DNA from: Pantoea rwandensis
GTDB taxonomy: Bacteria; Pseudomonadota; Gammaproteobacteria; Enterobacterales; Enterobacteriaceae
Direction: 5' to 3'
NCBI RefSeq assembly: GCF_000759475.1
Contig: NZ_CP009454.1
Span: forward strand, 3,100,001-3,164,000
Length of the DNA stretch: 64,000 nt
A model generated the notes under the pieces. It searched no databases. It was not told where the DNA came from and was given only the letters and a program-made list of their open reading frames with translations. Shown here piece by piece: positions 1 through 7,261 of the stretch; position 1 is the stretch's first letter; every line of letters begins with the position of its first letter. Position numbers and translations under genes: made by a program.

Positions 1-100
1 GGGTTAATGGCGTATTTTTCTCTGGCACGACCGTTTTTTCTGGCTCACTGGCACAGCCCGCGAGCAACAGCGCAGATAGCATAAGTAGTCGAATTTTCAC
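1..100 (-). CDS. emtA: EmtA/MltE lytic murein transglycosylase, N-terminal fragment
   Basis: Only the first 33 codons lie in the window; the gene runs off the left edge. The reading frame from a GTG at 98-100 gives a basic N-terminus (KIRLL), a short hydrophobic run and a lipobox LLAGC, so the product is an outer-membrane lipoprotein. A GCGGAA sequence upstream could serve as ribosome binding site. The name rests on context: in E. coli the lipoprotein endolytic transglycosylase EmtA is divergent from ldcA exactly as here, and its signal peptide looks the same. No catalytic residues are visible in this fragment. Confidence 0.6.
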   Translation of the reverse strand, partial: MKIRLLMLSALLLAGCASEPEKTVVPEKNTPLT

Positions 101-254
101 TGATTTTTGGTTCCGCAATAGAGTTGGCGCAAGCTATCATACCTGGCGCAGCGCAATGCAAAATTACCGTTTATCCTAAATACGTAAAAAACCTTGTGCT
201 GCCGTGACATCGGTAACGGATTTCGCCATCATCGGCAGGCCACTTTAAATCAGG

Positions 255-1187
255 ATGAACGCTATGCTTTCCCCCCGATCCATTCGTCTGATCGCCCCCT
301 CCGGCTACTGCCATAATCAGGATGCGGCCCAACGTGCAGTGAGTCGTTTACAGGCTCAGGGACATCAGTTGGACAACTTATCAGCGATGACACGCCGCTT
401 CCAGCGTTTTGCGGGCGAGGACGGGGAACGGTTGAATGATGTGAACCAGCTGGCAACACTGAGCACGCTGCCCGATATTGTGCTGGCGGTGCGCGGTGGC
501 TACGGTGCCTCGCGTTTGCTGGATCAGATTGATTATGTCGGTCTGCAGCGCCGGCTGCTCAATCAACCTATCGCGCTTTGTGGACACAGTGATTTCACCG
601 CGATTCAACTGGCGTTACTGGCGCAAACCGGACTGGTGACCTTCAGCGGCCCGATGCTGGCCGGCAACTTCGGCGCAGAGGCATTATCCGAATTTACCTT
701 GTCACACTTTTGGCAGGCGCTCTCTTCTCCTACAGTCAATATAGGCTGGCAGACCCACAGCCCGGATGCGGGACGCTGGCAAGGGACCTTGTGGGGCGGC
801 AATCTGGCGATGATCTGCTCTCTGATCGGCACACCGTGGATGCCGCAAATTGAAAACGGCATTTTGGTGATCGAGGATGTGAATGAGCATCCTTTCCGCA
901 TAGAGCGCATGCTGATTCAACTGCAACAGAGCGGCATTCTGGCGCGCCAGCGGGCGATCATCACCGGCAGTTTTACCAGCACGTCACTGTCGGCTTATGA
1001 CAATGGTTTCGATTTTGCCAGCGTATGGCAACGCATCCGCGATGAATATCAGCTACCGGTGATCAGCGAACTGGCGTTTGGCCACGATGCCGACACCGTC
1101 ACGCTGCCGCTGGGCGCCAGCGCCACCTTACAGCTTGAACAGGGCGAAGCACAGCTAGCCTTCACCGGCCACCCGACATTGCGCTAA
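255..1187 (+). CDS. ldcA: Murein tetrapeptide (L,D-) carboxypeptidase LdcA
   Basis: Cytoplasmic serine peptidase of the S66 family that removes the terminal D-alanine from recycled murein tetrapeptide before the peptide is reused. The 310-residue product matches the usual family length (about 300-310). The nucleophile motif GHSDFTA is at residues 110-116 with Ser112 as the expected catalytic serine. The conserved VIEDVNEHPFR segment (205-215) supplies the acidic residue, and LAFGHDAD (274-280) carries the expected histidine His277. A second in-frame ATG follows at codon 4 (position 264); the first Met is kept. The gene is followed after 23 bases by the MBL-fold gene, so the two may be cotranscribed. 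Confidence 0.95.
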   Translation: MNAMLSPRSIRLIAPSGYCHNQDAAQRAVSRLQAQGHQLDNLSAMTRRFQRFAGEDGERLNDVNQLATLSTLPDIVLAVRGGYGASRLLDQIDYVGLQRRLLNQPIALCGHSDFTAIQLALLAQTGLVTFSGPMLAGNFGAEALSEFTLSHFWQALSSPTVNIGWQTHSPDAGRWQGTLWGGNLAMICSLIGTPWMPQIENGILVIEDVNEHPFRIERMLIQLQQSGILARQRAIITGSFTSTSLSAYDNGFDFASVWQRIRDEYQLPVISELAFGHDADTVTLPLGASATLQLEQGEAQLAFTGHPTLR

Positions 1188-1210
1188 CGTTTTGCCGCAG
1201 GAGACCGACA

Positions 1211-1873
1211 TTGAAGCCACTGTACGAAGATTTGTGGATCTCCACCCCGGAATTTCCCGCCGAAGAAACGGCGCAAGATTTAATGATGCATGGCTTTATG
1301 CTGCGCCATCCGCGCGGCAATCTGGTCATTGGCCGTGTCGAACATCCGCTCGATCATGAGTTTCTCAATGATGCGGGCGGCGTGATTCGTCACTACCTCA
1401 CCCACTGGCATGAAGCCGCGCCAGGCGCCGTGGCGATCCAGCAGCGTTTTAACAGTGCGCTCTACTGTCACAGCCGTTCACTGGGGCCCGTCAGTCTGAT
1501 TGTCGAACCCGATGAGACCTTCATTCAGCAGGAAAGCCACTTTGGTGACTTCCATCTGCTGCCCACACCCGGCCACACACCCGGCAGCTGCAGCTACCTT
1601 TATCACTCCCCGCTGGGCCAGACCTATCTGTTTGTTGGCGATACCTTGACCTGTGACTACAACCGCTGGATCAGCGTGTTGGTACCGGAGAGTAATCCGC
1701 TGGAGTTGCAGCAGTCGCTGGAACTGTATCGCGCATTGCGCCCGGACGTGGTGCTAATGAGCACCACGCGTGGACACCTGTCATGGGCGAAAGTCGATTT
1801 GCAGAGTTGGCTGGCGGCGATTGATGAGGCAGAGCAATCGCCGCTGGATTTGCGCCAGCAGCCACTGATCTAG
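1211..1873 (+). CDS. MBL-fold metallo-hydrolase-like protein
   Basis: A 220-residue single-domain protein of the metallo-beta-lactamase superfamily. Visible motifs are THWHEA (about 64-69, the position of the zinc motif THxHxDH), PGHTPGS (about 120-126), the GDT loop (about 144-146) and a late TTRGH. The zinc motif is degenerate: the last Asp and His of THxHxDH are replaced by alanine, so one metal site is probably altered. The start is a TTG at 1211, supported by AGGAG at 1199-1203 with a 7-base spacer. It lies 23 bases after ldcA and its stop touches the stop of the convergent acetyltransferase gene. The substrate is unknown. Confidence 0.75.
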   Translation: MKPLYEDLWISTPEFPAEETAQDLMMHGFMLRHPRGNLVIGRVEHPLDHEFLNDAGGVIRHYLTHWHEAAPGAVAIQQRFNSALYCHSRSLGPVSLIVEPDETFIQQESHFGDFHLLPTPGHTPGSCSYLYHSPLGQTYLFVGDTLTCDYNRWISVLVPESNPLELQQSLELYRALRPDVVLMSTTRGHLSWAKVDLQSWLAAIDEAEQSPLDLRQQPLI

Positions 1874-2287
1874 TTACAGCGATTTACTGAGGTAATGACG
1901 CTGATGCAGACGCGGATAATTATCGAGGCTGAAGCGTAAGGTGTAGCCCATCTTTTCATAGAACGGGCGCGCCTGGAAACTGGCCGTATCAACCTGCGCA
2001 TAAAGGCAACCACGGGCGCGGGCTTCTGTTTCGGCGGCCTGAATCAACTGTGTGCCAGCCCCCTGCCCGCGTAACGCATCGCCGACCCATAGCAGGTCGA
2101 TGCGCAGCCAGTTACCAAAGGTGGAACCGGTCAACCCGGCCAGCTTGCGGCCAGAAGCATCCTTAATGAAGACGCCAATCGCCTGCATCTCACTGGGATC
2201 GATAAAGCGGCTGTTATATTCGGTGAGGCCGAGACGAACATCATCCAGATCCTCTGCGGTAACGGTGTCGGTTACGCTTAATTGCAT
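1874..2287 (-). CDS. GNAT-family N-acetyltransferase
   Basis: A 137-residue protein with the GNAT fold pattern. The segment LLWVGDALRGQGAGTQLIQA holds the acetyl-CoA-binding motif A (R/QxxGxG/A as RGQGAG). Later ARARGCLYAQVDT, the FYEKMGY motif and a C-terminal LHQRHYLSKSL follow. The start was moved to the ATG at 2287 because it has AAGGAGAAG a few bases upstream; a longer frame from 2365 would overlap the next gene and lacks such a site. The substrate cannot be told from sequence. It begins the accessory small-gene stretch. Confidence 0.85.
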   Translation of the reverse strand: MQLSVTDTVTAEDLDDVRLGLTEYNSRFIDPSEMQAIGVFIKDASGRKLAGLTGSTFGNWLRIDLLWVGDALRGQGAGTQLIQAAETEARARGCLYAQVDTASFQARPFYEKMGYTLRFSLDNYPRLHQRHYLSKSL

Positions 2288-2309
2288 CGTCTTCTCCTTT
2301 GACTGGCCA

Positions 2310-2693
2310 CTATGAATTGGGGCGCTGGCTATCGTCATAACGTTCCAGCGAAAGAATTTCCGCATCGCGTTTTTCGCTGCGATTGCAGGGAATCAGTTTA
2401 TCGCTATCGGCATAGACAAAGAACGTATCGTCATTATTTTTGTTCACAATCAGCTGATCGCCATTACGAAAACGCGTGATCGCCACTTTATCCCCGCCTT
2501 CCAAACGCGTGCGCTGTTGCCCTGCTGCAATTTGAAAATGACGTGTTGGCCACATCAGCGTGCTTAAACCGTATTCCGCACGCGATACCGTCATGGTCGG
2601 GCGCCCCGGACAGGTAATTTGAAATTCGGTTTCGCTCCAGGCCGGCGCGATTTGGCACGCCATTAAGCCAACGGCAATAGCTATCGCCTTCAT
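2310..2693 (-). CDS. Small exported protein of unknown function
   Basis: A 127-residue protein with a clear signal peptide (MKAIAIAVGLMACQIAPAWS, cleavage expected after AWS) and a mature part with only two cysteines (ITCPG and IPCNR), which could form a periplasmic disulfide. A ribosome site AGCGGAG precedes the ATG. It lies 22 bases upstream of the acetyltransferase gene on the same strand, so an operon is likely. I do not recognise the family, and nothing in the sequence indicates a catalytic role. Confidence 0.7.
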   Translation of the reverse strand: MKAIAIAVGLMACQIAPAWSETEFQITCPGRPTMTVSRAEYGLSTLMWPTRHFQIAAGQQRTRLEGGDKVAITRFRNGDQLIVNKNNDDTFFVYADSDKLIPCNRSEKRDAEILSLERYDDSQRPNS

Positions 2694-2779
2694 TGGGATC
2701 TCCGCTGAGGTTAGATGATGATTTCGTTGGGTTTTATGCGGAGAAGCGTAACACAGAAAAAAGCGGGAAGACGAATAAT

Positions 2780-2798
2780 GGCCCGTTGAGTACGGGCC
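2780..2798 (-). terminator. Hairpin after the YgdI/YgdR-like lipoprotein gene
   Basis: A perfect 7-bp stem (GGCCCGT / ACGGGCC) with a 5-base loop lies 28 bases past the lipoprotein stop. The following sequence on the minus strand is ATTATTC, with no strong U run, so termination strength is uncertain. Confidence 0.4.
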
Positions 2799-2825
2799 TG
2801 CAAGGATAGAAGGGTAAAGAAAACG

Positions 2826-3047
2826 TTAGTTCACCGAGTTCATATCTTTGATTTGATTACGGTTTATCTGCTGTTCTTTACCATCAATATCTTTGTAAGT
2901 AATCATGCCGGTATCTTCATCCACTTTAGGTTTACCCTGCACCACAATGGTTTGCCCATCGGTGGTGTGCAGGACATGATCGGATGCGCAGCCCGCCAGC
3001 AGTAGGCCGAGGCTAAAAGTACCGATTAAAAGCAATGTCTTTTTCAT
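2826..3047 (-). CDS. YgdI/YgdR-family (DUF903) lipoprotein
   Basis: A 73-residue lipoprotein. The signal peptide ends in the lipobox LLAGC, so the protein should be acylated at Cys20 or thereabouts. The mature part carries the DUF903 pattern seen in YgdI and YgdR: a short SH3-like beta barrel with HTTDGQTIVVQGKPKVDEDT and a DIDGKEQQINRNQI segment. ASD after the Cys includes Asp at position +3 rather than +2, so outer-membrane sorting by Lol is expected. Ribosome site AGGAGGATGAG lies just upstream. Function of the family is unknown; enterobacteria typically carry several paralogues. Confidence 0.85.
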   Translation of the reverse strand: MKKTLLLIGTFSLGLLLAGCASDHVLHTTDGQTIVVQGKPKVDEDTGMITYKDIDGKEQQINRNQIKDMNSVN

Positions 3048-3222
3048 CTCATCCTCCTTTTGGATTCACTGTCAGGTTTAGCACAGCGCGCAGTCATGTG
3101 AACCAGGAGAAAGATTAATCTGTGCAGAACAATCGCTGCGCATCAGCCGATATCGACTGAGCAGCAGCTATATTGCATGGATTTCCATCGCAAACGGATG
3201 GGGAAGGAATGATCGGAAGGGA

Positions 3223-3402
3223 TTACTCTGCTGCAACCTGTGCGGCGACTAACATTAACGCCAGACCCGCATCTTCCGGATCGAAGCCTTGCATCACTTC
3301 TTGTATGGCCGCTACACAGTTCATTACCTGCTTTTTTTTGTCGGCTTCTAATTTATCAATCGCGTGCTGAAGAATCATTAAACTGGCTTCTTCTTCTTTC
3401 AT
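3223..3402 (-). CDS. Small conserved-looking acidic protein, unknown function
   Basis: A 59-residue protein starting at the ATG at 3402, chosen because AAGGGC lies six bases upstream; a longer 83-codon frame exists but its extra N-terminus (with CQRC) has no ribosome site. The protein is mostly helical in appearance, with acidic and lysine-rich halves and an alanine-rich C-terminus (LALMLVAAQVAAE). No signal peptide. I do not recognise a family. Confidence 0.55.
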   Translation of the reverse strand: MKEEEASLMILQHAIDKLEADKKKQVMNCVAAIQEVMQGFDPEDAGLALMLVAAQVAAE

Positions 3403-3604
3403 AGATTTGCCCTTGTTTTGCTTACCTGATGCGCAACGCTGGCAAGAATAACGTTTATCTGCTACCAAAGTCACCCCTTTACATTCTTACCGCTTAACGA
3501 TTAAGCAAATGACAAATGGGAAGCGGTGCCAGACCTGCTATGATCAGCATATCAGTGGGCATTGACGGGCCACTGCAAACAAGGAATCGAACCAGGACAG
3601 GATC

Positions 3605-3934
3605 ATGTTGCGAATCACGGTAGTACTCACCCTCTTATTATTGGCTGGTTGCAGCTCCACGCCCAAAGGTGTCGACTGCCCGGGCGAAGTCGCGACCATT
3701 TATGGACAATCAATGGGGCAGACTCAGGCGCGCATTTTCGATTTGGTGAATGCCTTTACGGTTACGCGTGATGGCGTGGCGGTGAAAAGCGGCACATTGC
3801 ACTCCAGCGATCGTTTCCAGTATGTCCCTTCTGCCGTGACGCCTGAGGGCTTCACCGCTCAGCGGCTGTCAGATAAGCAATTCCGTCTGATCAACCCTTA
3901 TCAGAACACCATGATTACCTGGACGTGCCCTTAA
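3605..3934 (+). CDS. Small lipoprotein of unknown function
   Basis: A 109-residue lipoprotein. The N-terminus MLRITVVLTLLLLAGC is a textbook lipoprotein signal with lipobox LLAGC, followed by SSTPKG, so an outer-membrane inner-leaflet location is likely. The mature domain has two further cysteines (VDCPGE and the C-terminal WTCP). It resembles the many small enterobacterial lipoproteins with no known role, and I cannot assign a family. AGGACAGGATC upstream may act as the ribosome site. Confidence 0.7.
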   Translation: MLRITVVLTLLLLAGCSSTPKGVDCPGEVATIYGQSMGQTQARIFDLVNAFTVTRDGVAVKSGTLHSSDRFQYVPSAVTPEGFTAQRLSDKQFRLINPYQNTMITWTCP

Positions 3935-3994
3935 ACGTGCTTAGCCGGGAAAGATGGTTTATTGTCAGGCTTCCTCACGCTGCGGACCTGTACT

Positions 3995-4546
3995 ATGGAA
4001 AAGAGTCTGGACAATAACGGCTACATTGACTTCCCCTTCCCCGCTTCCACCAACGCAGATGGTTCGGTGAATCCTTGTGGATTTGACCTCACGCTCGAGA
4101 CCGATCGCATCGACGAAATCTCAGCGGGTAAACATTCCGAAAATTTACGGCGTTTGCTGGAAGAGGTGAATTTGCAGGAGGGGGTATTTATGACCTTAGC
4201 CTGTGACTGGCAGCAGCGTGATGACGGCGTGTGCGGATTTATCGATGTGGCTTTACGCCCGGCGCTATCGAATGGTAGCAGTGAAGAGACGCAAAGTCTG
4301 GATCAGGCATTTGAACTCTATCTGAGCCGACAAGAGAAGCAGCACACCATGCAGAGCGGCACCCTGGTCAATTACGCCCGCGCCGTGCTGGATTGGGGCT
4401 GGTCACCTTTGCATCAGCGTCATATGCGCTACGAGAAAGTCACCATTCGCTATTATTGTCAGCAAGCCGACGATGCCGAGTGGTGTTTCGATCATCTACG
4501 CCATTTTTTAGTGACCTGGTATCCGGCTTACCGCGGCAATCCCTGA
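3995..4546 (+). CDS. Hypothetical protein, 183 residues
   Basis: The ATG at 3995 is taken as start (MEKSLDNNGY); an in-frame TTG at 3962 would add 11 residues but has no better ribosome site. The product is acidic in its N-terminal half and rich in aromatic residues in its C-terminal half (WGWSPLHQRHMRYEKV, TIRYYC, CFDHLRHFLVTWYPAY). There is no signal peptide or membrane segment. I do not recognise it. It faces the FumD-like gene with only 26 bases between the stops. Confidence 0.6.
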   Translation: MEKSLDNNGYIDFPFPASTNADGSVNPCGFDLTLETDRIDEISAGKHSENLRRLLEEVNLQEGVFMTLACDWQQRDDGVCGFIDVALRPALSNGSSEETQSLDQAFELYLSRQEKQHTMQSGTLVNYARAVLDWGWSPLHQRHMRYEKVTIRYYCQQADDAEWCFDHLRHFLVTWYPAYRGNP

Positions 4547-4572
4547 GGGCGTCTCGTGACACCCTATCGGGC

Positions 4573-4779
4573 TTAGGGTTTGACCAGACGAATCGCATGC
4601 TCCAGCATCCGCTGTTCGTCGCGTTCATCATGCGAGCGATGGTGGCGGGTTCGCTGCAGTAATTCGGTAATCTCTGCTCTTTTCGTTTCATGGCCACATT
4701 CGGAAAGGACGATCACCGCATCGCCAATTACCCGGCATACTTCATCGTAATCGTCGTCGTTCAGCACATCACGTTTCAT
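4573..4779 (-). CDS. FumD-like (DUF2767) small protein
   Basis: A 68-residue protein that aligns by eye with E. coli FumD/YdhZ: a DEVCRVIGDAVIVL block corresponds to the REMCRVVGKVVLEM region of FumD, followed by a G-x-E-x-K segment and a helical C-terminus ending in a basic LVKP. The ATG at 4779 is preceded by GGGAGGAAAT, an excellent ribosome site; the longer upstream extension is therefore discarded. FumD was reported as a small fumarase, but this one is not syntenic with fumAC, so activity should not be assumed. Confidence 0.6.
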   Translation of the reverse strand: MKRDVLNDDDYDEVCRVIGDAVIVLSECGHETKRAEITELLQRTRHHRSHDERDEQRMLEHAIRLVKP

Positions 4780-4962
4780 ATTTCCTCCCGCTGCCGTTGA
4801 GCTAGTTCGGCAAGATGCATCACGCCCCCTGCCATCTTCAAGCCTGGACAGAATTCTCTGTTCCTGCAAACAGCTGTTACAACCTGAATGCTCGTTGGGT
4901 TGCTGGTCTGAAAATCTGTGACTACGCTGAATCGTAATATTCACAACCAGCAGGGAGTCATC

Positions 4963-5211
4963 ATGACTGATAAAGCGGAAGCAAAATTGAATGAAGCAGC
5001 GGGCGCAGTTGAAGAAAAAATCGGGGAATGGACCGGCTCTCGCAAACATCAGGCTAAAGGTGCGGCGCGTCGTTATCCCGCGCAAGCCAGTTATGCTGTG
5101 CAGGATGCGGCAGACTGTGTGGTCAAATCGGTACGTGATAATCCGGCAACGGGCCTGGCGGTAGCAGCCAGCATCGGCATTATTGTCGGTTTCCTGCTTG
5201 GCAGGAAATAA
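4963..5211 (+). CDS. CsbD/YqjD-type stress protein with C-terminal membrane anchor
   Basis: An 82-residue protein. The N-terminus (DKAEAKLNEAAGAVEEKIGEW) looks like the CsbD-like stress-protein repeat. The C-terminus (DNPATGLAVAASIGIIVGFLLGRK) is the glycine-rich anchor typical of ElaB/YqjD/YgaM (DUF883), which tether ribosomes to the inner membrane in stationary phase. The start ATG at 4963 has CAGGGAG upstream. By analogy it is probably made in stationary phase or under osmotic stress, but no promoter evidence was established. The combination of the two halves is noted as a finding. Confidence 0.75.
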   Translation: MTDKAEAKLNEAAGAVEEKIGEWTGSRKHQAKGAARRYPAQASYAVQDAADCVVKSVRDNPATGLAVAASIGIIVGFLLGRK

Positions 5212-5218
5212 TCGGTGA

Positions 5219-5238
5219 TGGGGGGCCTGTGCGGCCCC
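5219..5238. terminator. GC-rich hairpin between convergent genes
   Basis: GGGGCC and GGCCCC arms around a TGTGC loop lie between the stop codons of the CsbD-like gene and the convergent small lipoprotein gene. There is no U run on either side, so it is only a possible two-way terminator. Confidence 0.35.
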
Positions 5239-5243
5239 AACAT

Positions 5244-5441
5244 TTACTGATGGTGACCAGCCTCATCCAACCTCTCCTGAATATGTTCATCCGGCGTCTC
5301 TGCCACATCAGCCGTGCTGTTATTCACATCCAGATGACGCCCCTGGTGCACAGTGATATTCACTGGCACGTCAGGTAATTGCGCACAGCTGCCAAATGAC
5401 ACCAGTAAAAAGAACCACGCGGCTAATGACGTCTTTGCCAT
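5244..5441 (-). CDS. Small lipoprotein of unknown function
   Basis: A 65-residue product from the ATG at 5441 (MAKTSLAAWF). The hydrophobic signal ends in VSFGSC, an acceptable though not ideal lipobox, and the mature part begins AQLPDVPVNITVHQGRHLDVNN. The C-terminus is acidic and histidine-ended. Short lipoproteins with a PVNITV-type core occur in enterobacteria, but I cannot assign a function. A weak GGTGGAAG precedes the start. Confidence 0.55.
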   Translation of the reverse strand: MAKTSLAAWFFLLVSFGSCAQLPDVPVNITVHQGRHLDVNNSTADVAETPDEHIQERLDEAGHHQ

Positions 5442-5541
5442 CTTCACTTCCACCCACACTGTTTTGAGTCGGGCCAGATTGCCTGACAGAGTGCAAATTA
5501 GCGTCAGCGCTGCGCAAAGCTGTGTGGGCAGATGTGAGCAA

Positions 5542-5739
5542 TCAGGCTTGCGAACGCCGTGCTTTAAAGCGCGCCACCATGGTCATCAATGCCTGATAAA
5601 TCAATCCAGCGTACAAGCTTTTTACCACCACCATACTGATGGCCTCACCCTGCGCCTGCCACGAAGTGAACCACATGAAAATGCCCCACAGCAGCGAAAA
5701 CAGCAGCCAGCCCTTAACGAATTTGATGACACCTTGCAT
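5542..5739 (-). CDS. Small inner-membrane protein
   Basis: A 65-residue protein starting at the ATG at 5739 with a strong GGAGGTGGT ribosome site. It shows two hydrophobic stretches (WLLFSLLWGIFMWFTSW and a second one around VVVKSLYAGLIYQALMTMV) followed by a basic tail FKARRSQA, so a two-helix hairpin with both ends in the cytoplasm is plausible. No family recognised. Confidence 0.6.
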   Translation of the reverse strand: MQGVIKFVKGWLLFSLLWGIFMWFTSWQAQGEAISMVVVKSLYAGLIYQALMTMVARFKARRSQA

Positions 5740-5939
5740 ACCACCTCCAGAATCTGAAGCGCAGAACATAGCGGGTTTTGTCGGAAAAGGCACGACGAGG
5801 GGTTCATGGATGCTATCTGTTTCAAAGTTTTGCGAAATGTATTGTCAGGCGCGAACCGCCGTTAAGAAATTGCGCACTTGTCGCATACAGTATGATCACA
5901 GTTTGTGATTGAATCCCCGCCAACGTTGTCAGGCATGTT

Positions 5940-7202
5940 GTGAATATGAATTATTTAAGCGATATCCAGAAATTTATTGAGAGTAACACCCTGCTATCCA
6001 CCACTTTTAGCTTGCTGCTGCTGGTAATTGCGGGAATGGTGACGCATCTGATCTGCAAATTCTTTGTGGTGAAGGTGGTGCGCAAGGTTTTCTTTAGCAC
6101 ACACAAAAAACAGGTTCCACTCGATAAAGATGTGCGGCTTTCTGAAAAGCTCTCTAATTTTATTCCGGTGATCACGGTCTATTACCTGCTGCAGTTTATG
6201 CCAGACCTGCCCGAACATCTGCTGATTGCTATTAAGACTATCTGCGGCATTTTGTTCTTTGTTTATCTGTCGCTGTTCTTCACAGAAGTGCTGGAGATTG
6301 TTAACAACTCCTACTCCCGCAAATCAAAGCGTAAGAATCACTCGATCAAGGGCTATATTCAGGTCGGCAAGATCCTTGTACACATTATTTCGGCGATCAT
6401 GATCCTGGCCATTATGTCGAATAAATCGCCAGTGATTATTATCTCGAGTTTGGGTGCGGTTGCTGCGGTATTAATGTTGGTGTTCCAGCACACCTTAATG
6501 TCGCTGGTGGCGAATATTCAGGTGTCATCCAACGACGTGCTGCAACTTGGTGACTGGATTGAGATGCCGGATAAAGGCATTAGCGGCGAAGTGATTGATA
6601 TTGCGCTGCACACCATTACGCTGCGTAACTGGGATAACACGTTGTCACGCATCCCGACGAAAAATTTCCTCACCGAAACCTATACCAACTGGCAGGCGAT
6701 GTTCTCCTCCGGCGCGCGCCGTATTATGCGTAGCTTCCACCTCGACCAAATGTCGATTCGCTTTCTCGATCACGAACTCATTCAGCAGATGAGCCAGATT
6801 CGCGGTGTTAACGAGCAGCTTTCAGCGTTAATGGATGGCCGAGACAGCAATGCTGTGGGCGATCGCTGGTTTGCTGACAACGGCATGACTAACCTGACGG
6901 TGTTCCGCAAATATCTCACCGCGTGGCTGTCGCAGCGCGATGATATTAAGCAGGATATGTATATCGTGGTGCGCGCCATGAAGCCCTCGCCGGAAGGTTT
7001 GCCGGTAGAAGTTTATTGCTTCACCTCGTCGATATTTTGGGTCGAGTATGAGAATTCGCAGTCAGCGATCTTCGAATATATCTATGCGATTGTTGGCCAG
7101 TTTGGGCTGCGCATGTATCAGCATCCGGGCGGCAATGATTTTTGGCGCTTGTCGCAGCAGCATGCGTCAGCCGCCAAATCCGTTGAACAGCAGGCCGATT
7201 AA
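5940..7202 (+). CDS. Mechanosensitive ion channel of the MscS family (YbdG/MscM type)
   Basis: A 420-residue inner-membrane protein close in length to E. coli YbdG (415). Several N-terminal membrane helices are followed by the pore-lining helix and beta domain: the segment around SSLGAVAAVLMLVFQHTLMS matches the GLGAMAAVLMLVFKDP region of YbdG, then LQLGDWIEMP, IDIALHTITLRNWDNT and IPTKNF follow. The role is release of ions under mild osmotic downshock. A GTG at 5940 with CAGG upstream, or the ATG at 5946, could be the start. It is more divergent than the neighbouring core genes and could be a paralogue rather than YbdG itself; the equivalent position in E. coli does not hold ybdG. Confidence 0.85.
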   Translation: MNMNYLSDIQKFIESNTLLSTTFSLLLLVIAGMVTHLICKFFVVKVVRKVFFSTHKKQVPLDKDVRLSEKLSNFIPVITVYYLLQFMPDLPEHLLIAIKTICGILFFVYLSLFFTEVLEIVNNSYSRKSKRKNHSIKGYIQVGKILVHIISAIMILAIMSNKSPVIIISSLGAVAAVLMLVFQHTLMSLVANIQVSSNDVLQLGDWIEMPDKGISGEVIDIALHTITLRNWDNTLSRIPTKNFLTETYTNWQAMFSSGARRIMRSFHLDQMSIRFLDHELIQQMSQIRGVNEQLSALMDGRDSNAVGDRWFADNGMTNLTVFRKYLTAWLSQRDDIKQDMYIVVRAMKPSPEGLPVEVYCFTSSIFWVEYENSQSAIFEYIYAIVGQFGLRMYQHPGGNDFWRLSQQHASAAKSVEQQAD

Positions 7203-7212
7203 TTTAGCGCAT

Positions 7213-7239
7213 AAAAAAACGGGAGCCATGGGCTCCCGT
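7213..7239 (-). terminator. Rho-independent terminator of icd
   Basis: A perfect 9-bp stem (ACGGGAGCC / GGCTCCCGT) with a 3-base loop is followed on the minus strand by seven U residues. It lies 22 bases after the icd stop and also just past the convergent channel gene. Confidence 0.9.
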
Positions 7240-7261
7240 CTCAATTTCTGGCTGGCAGAAA

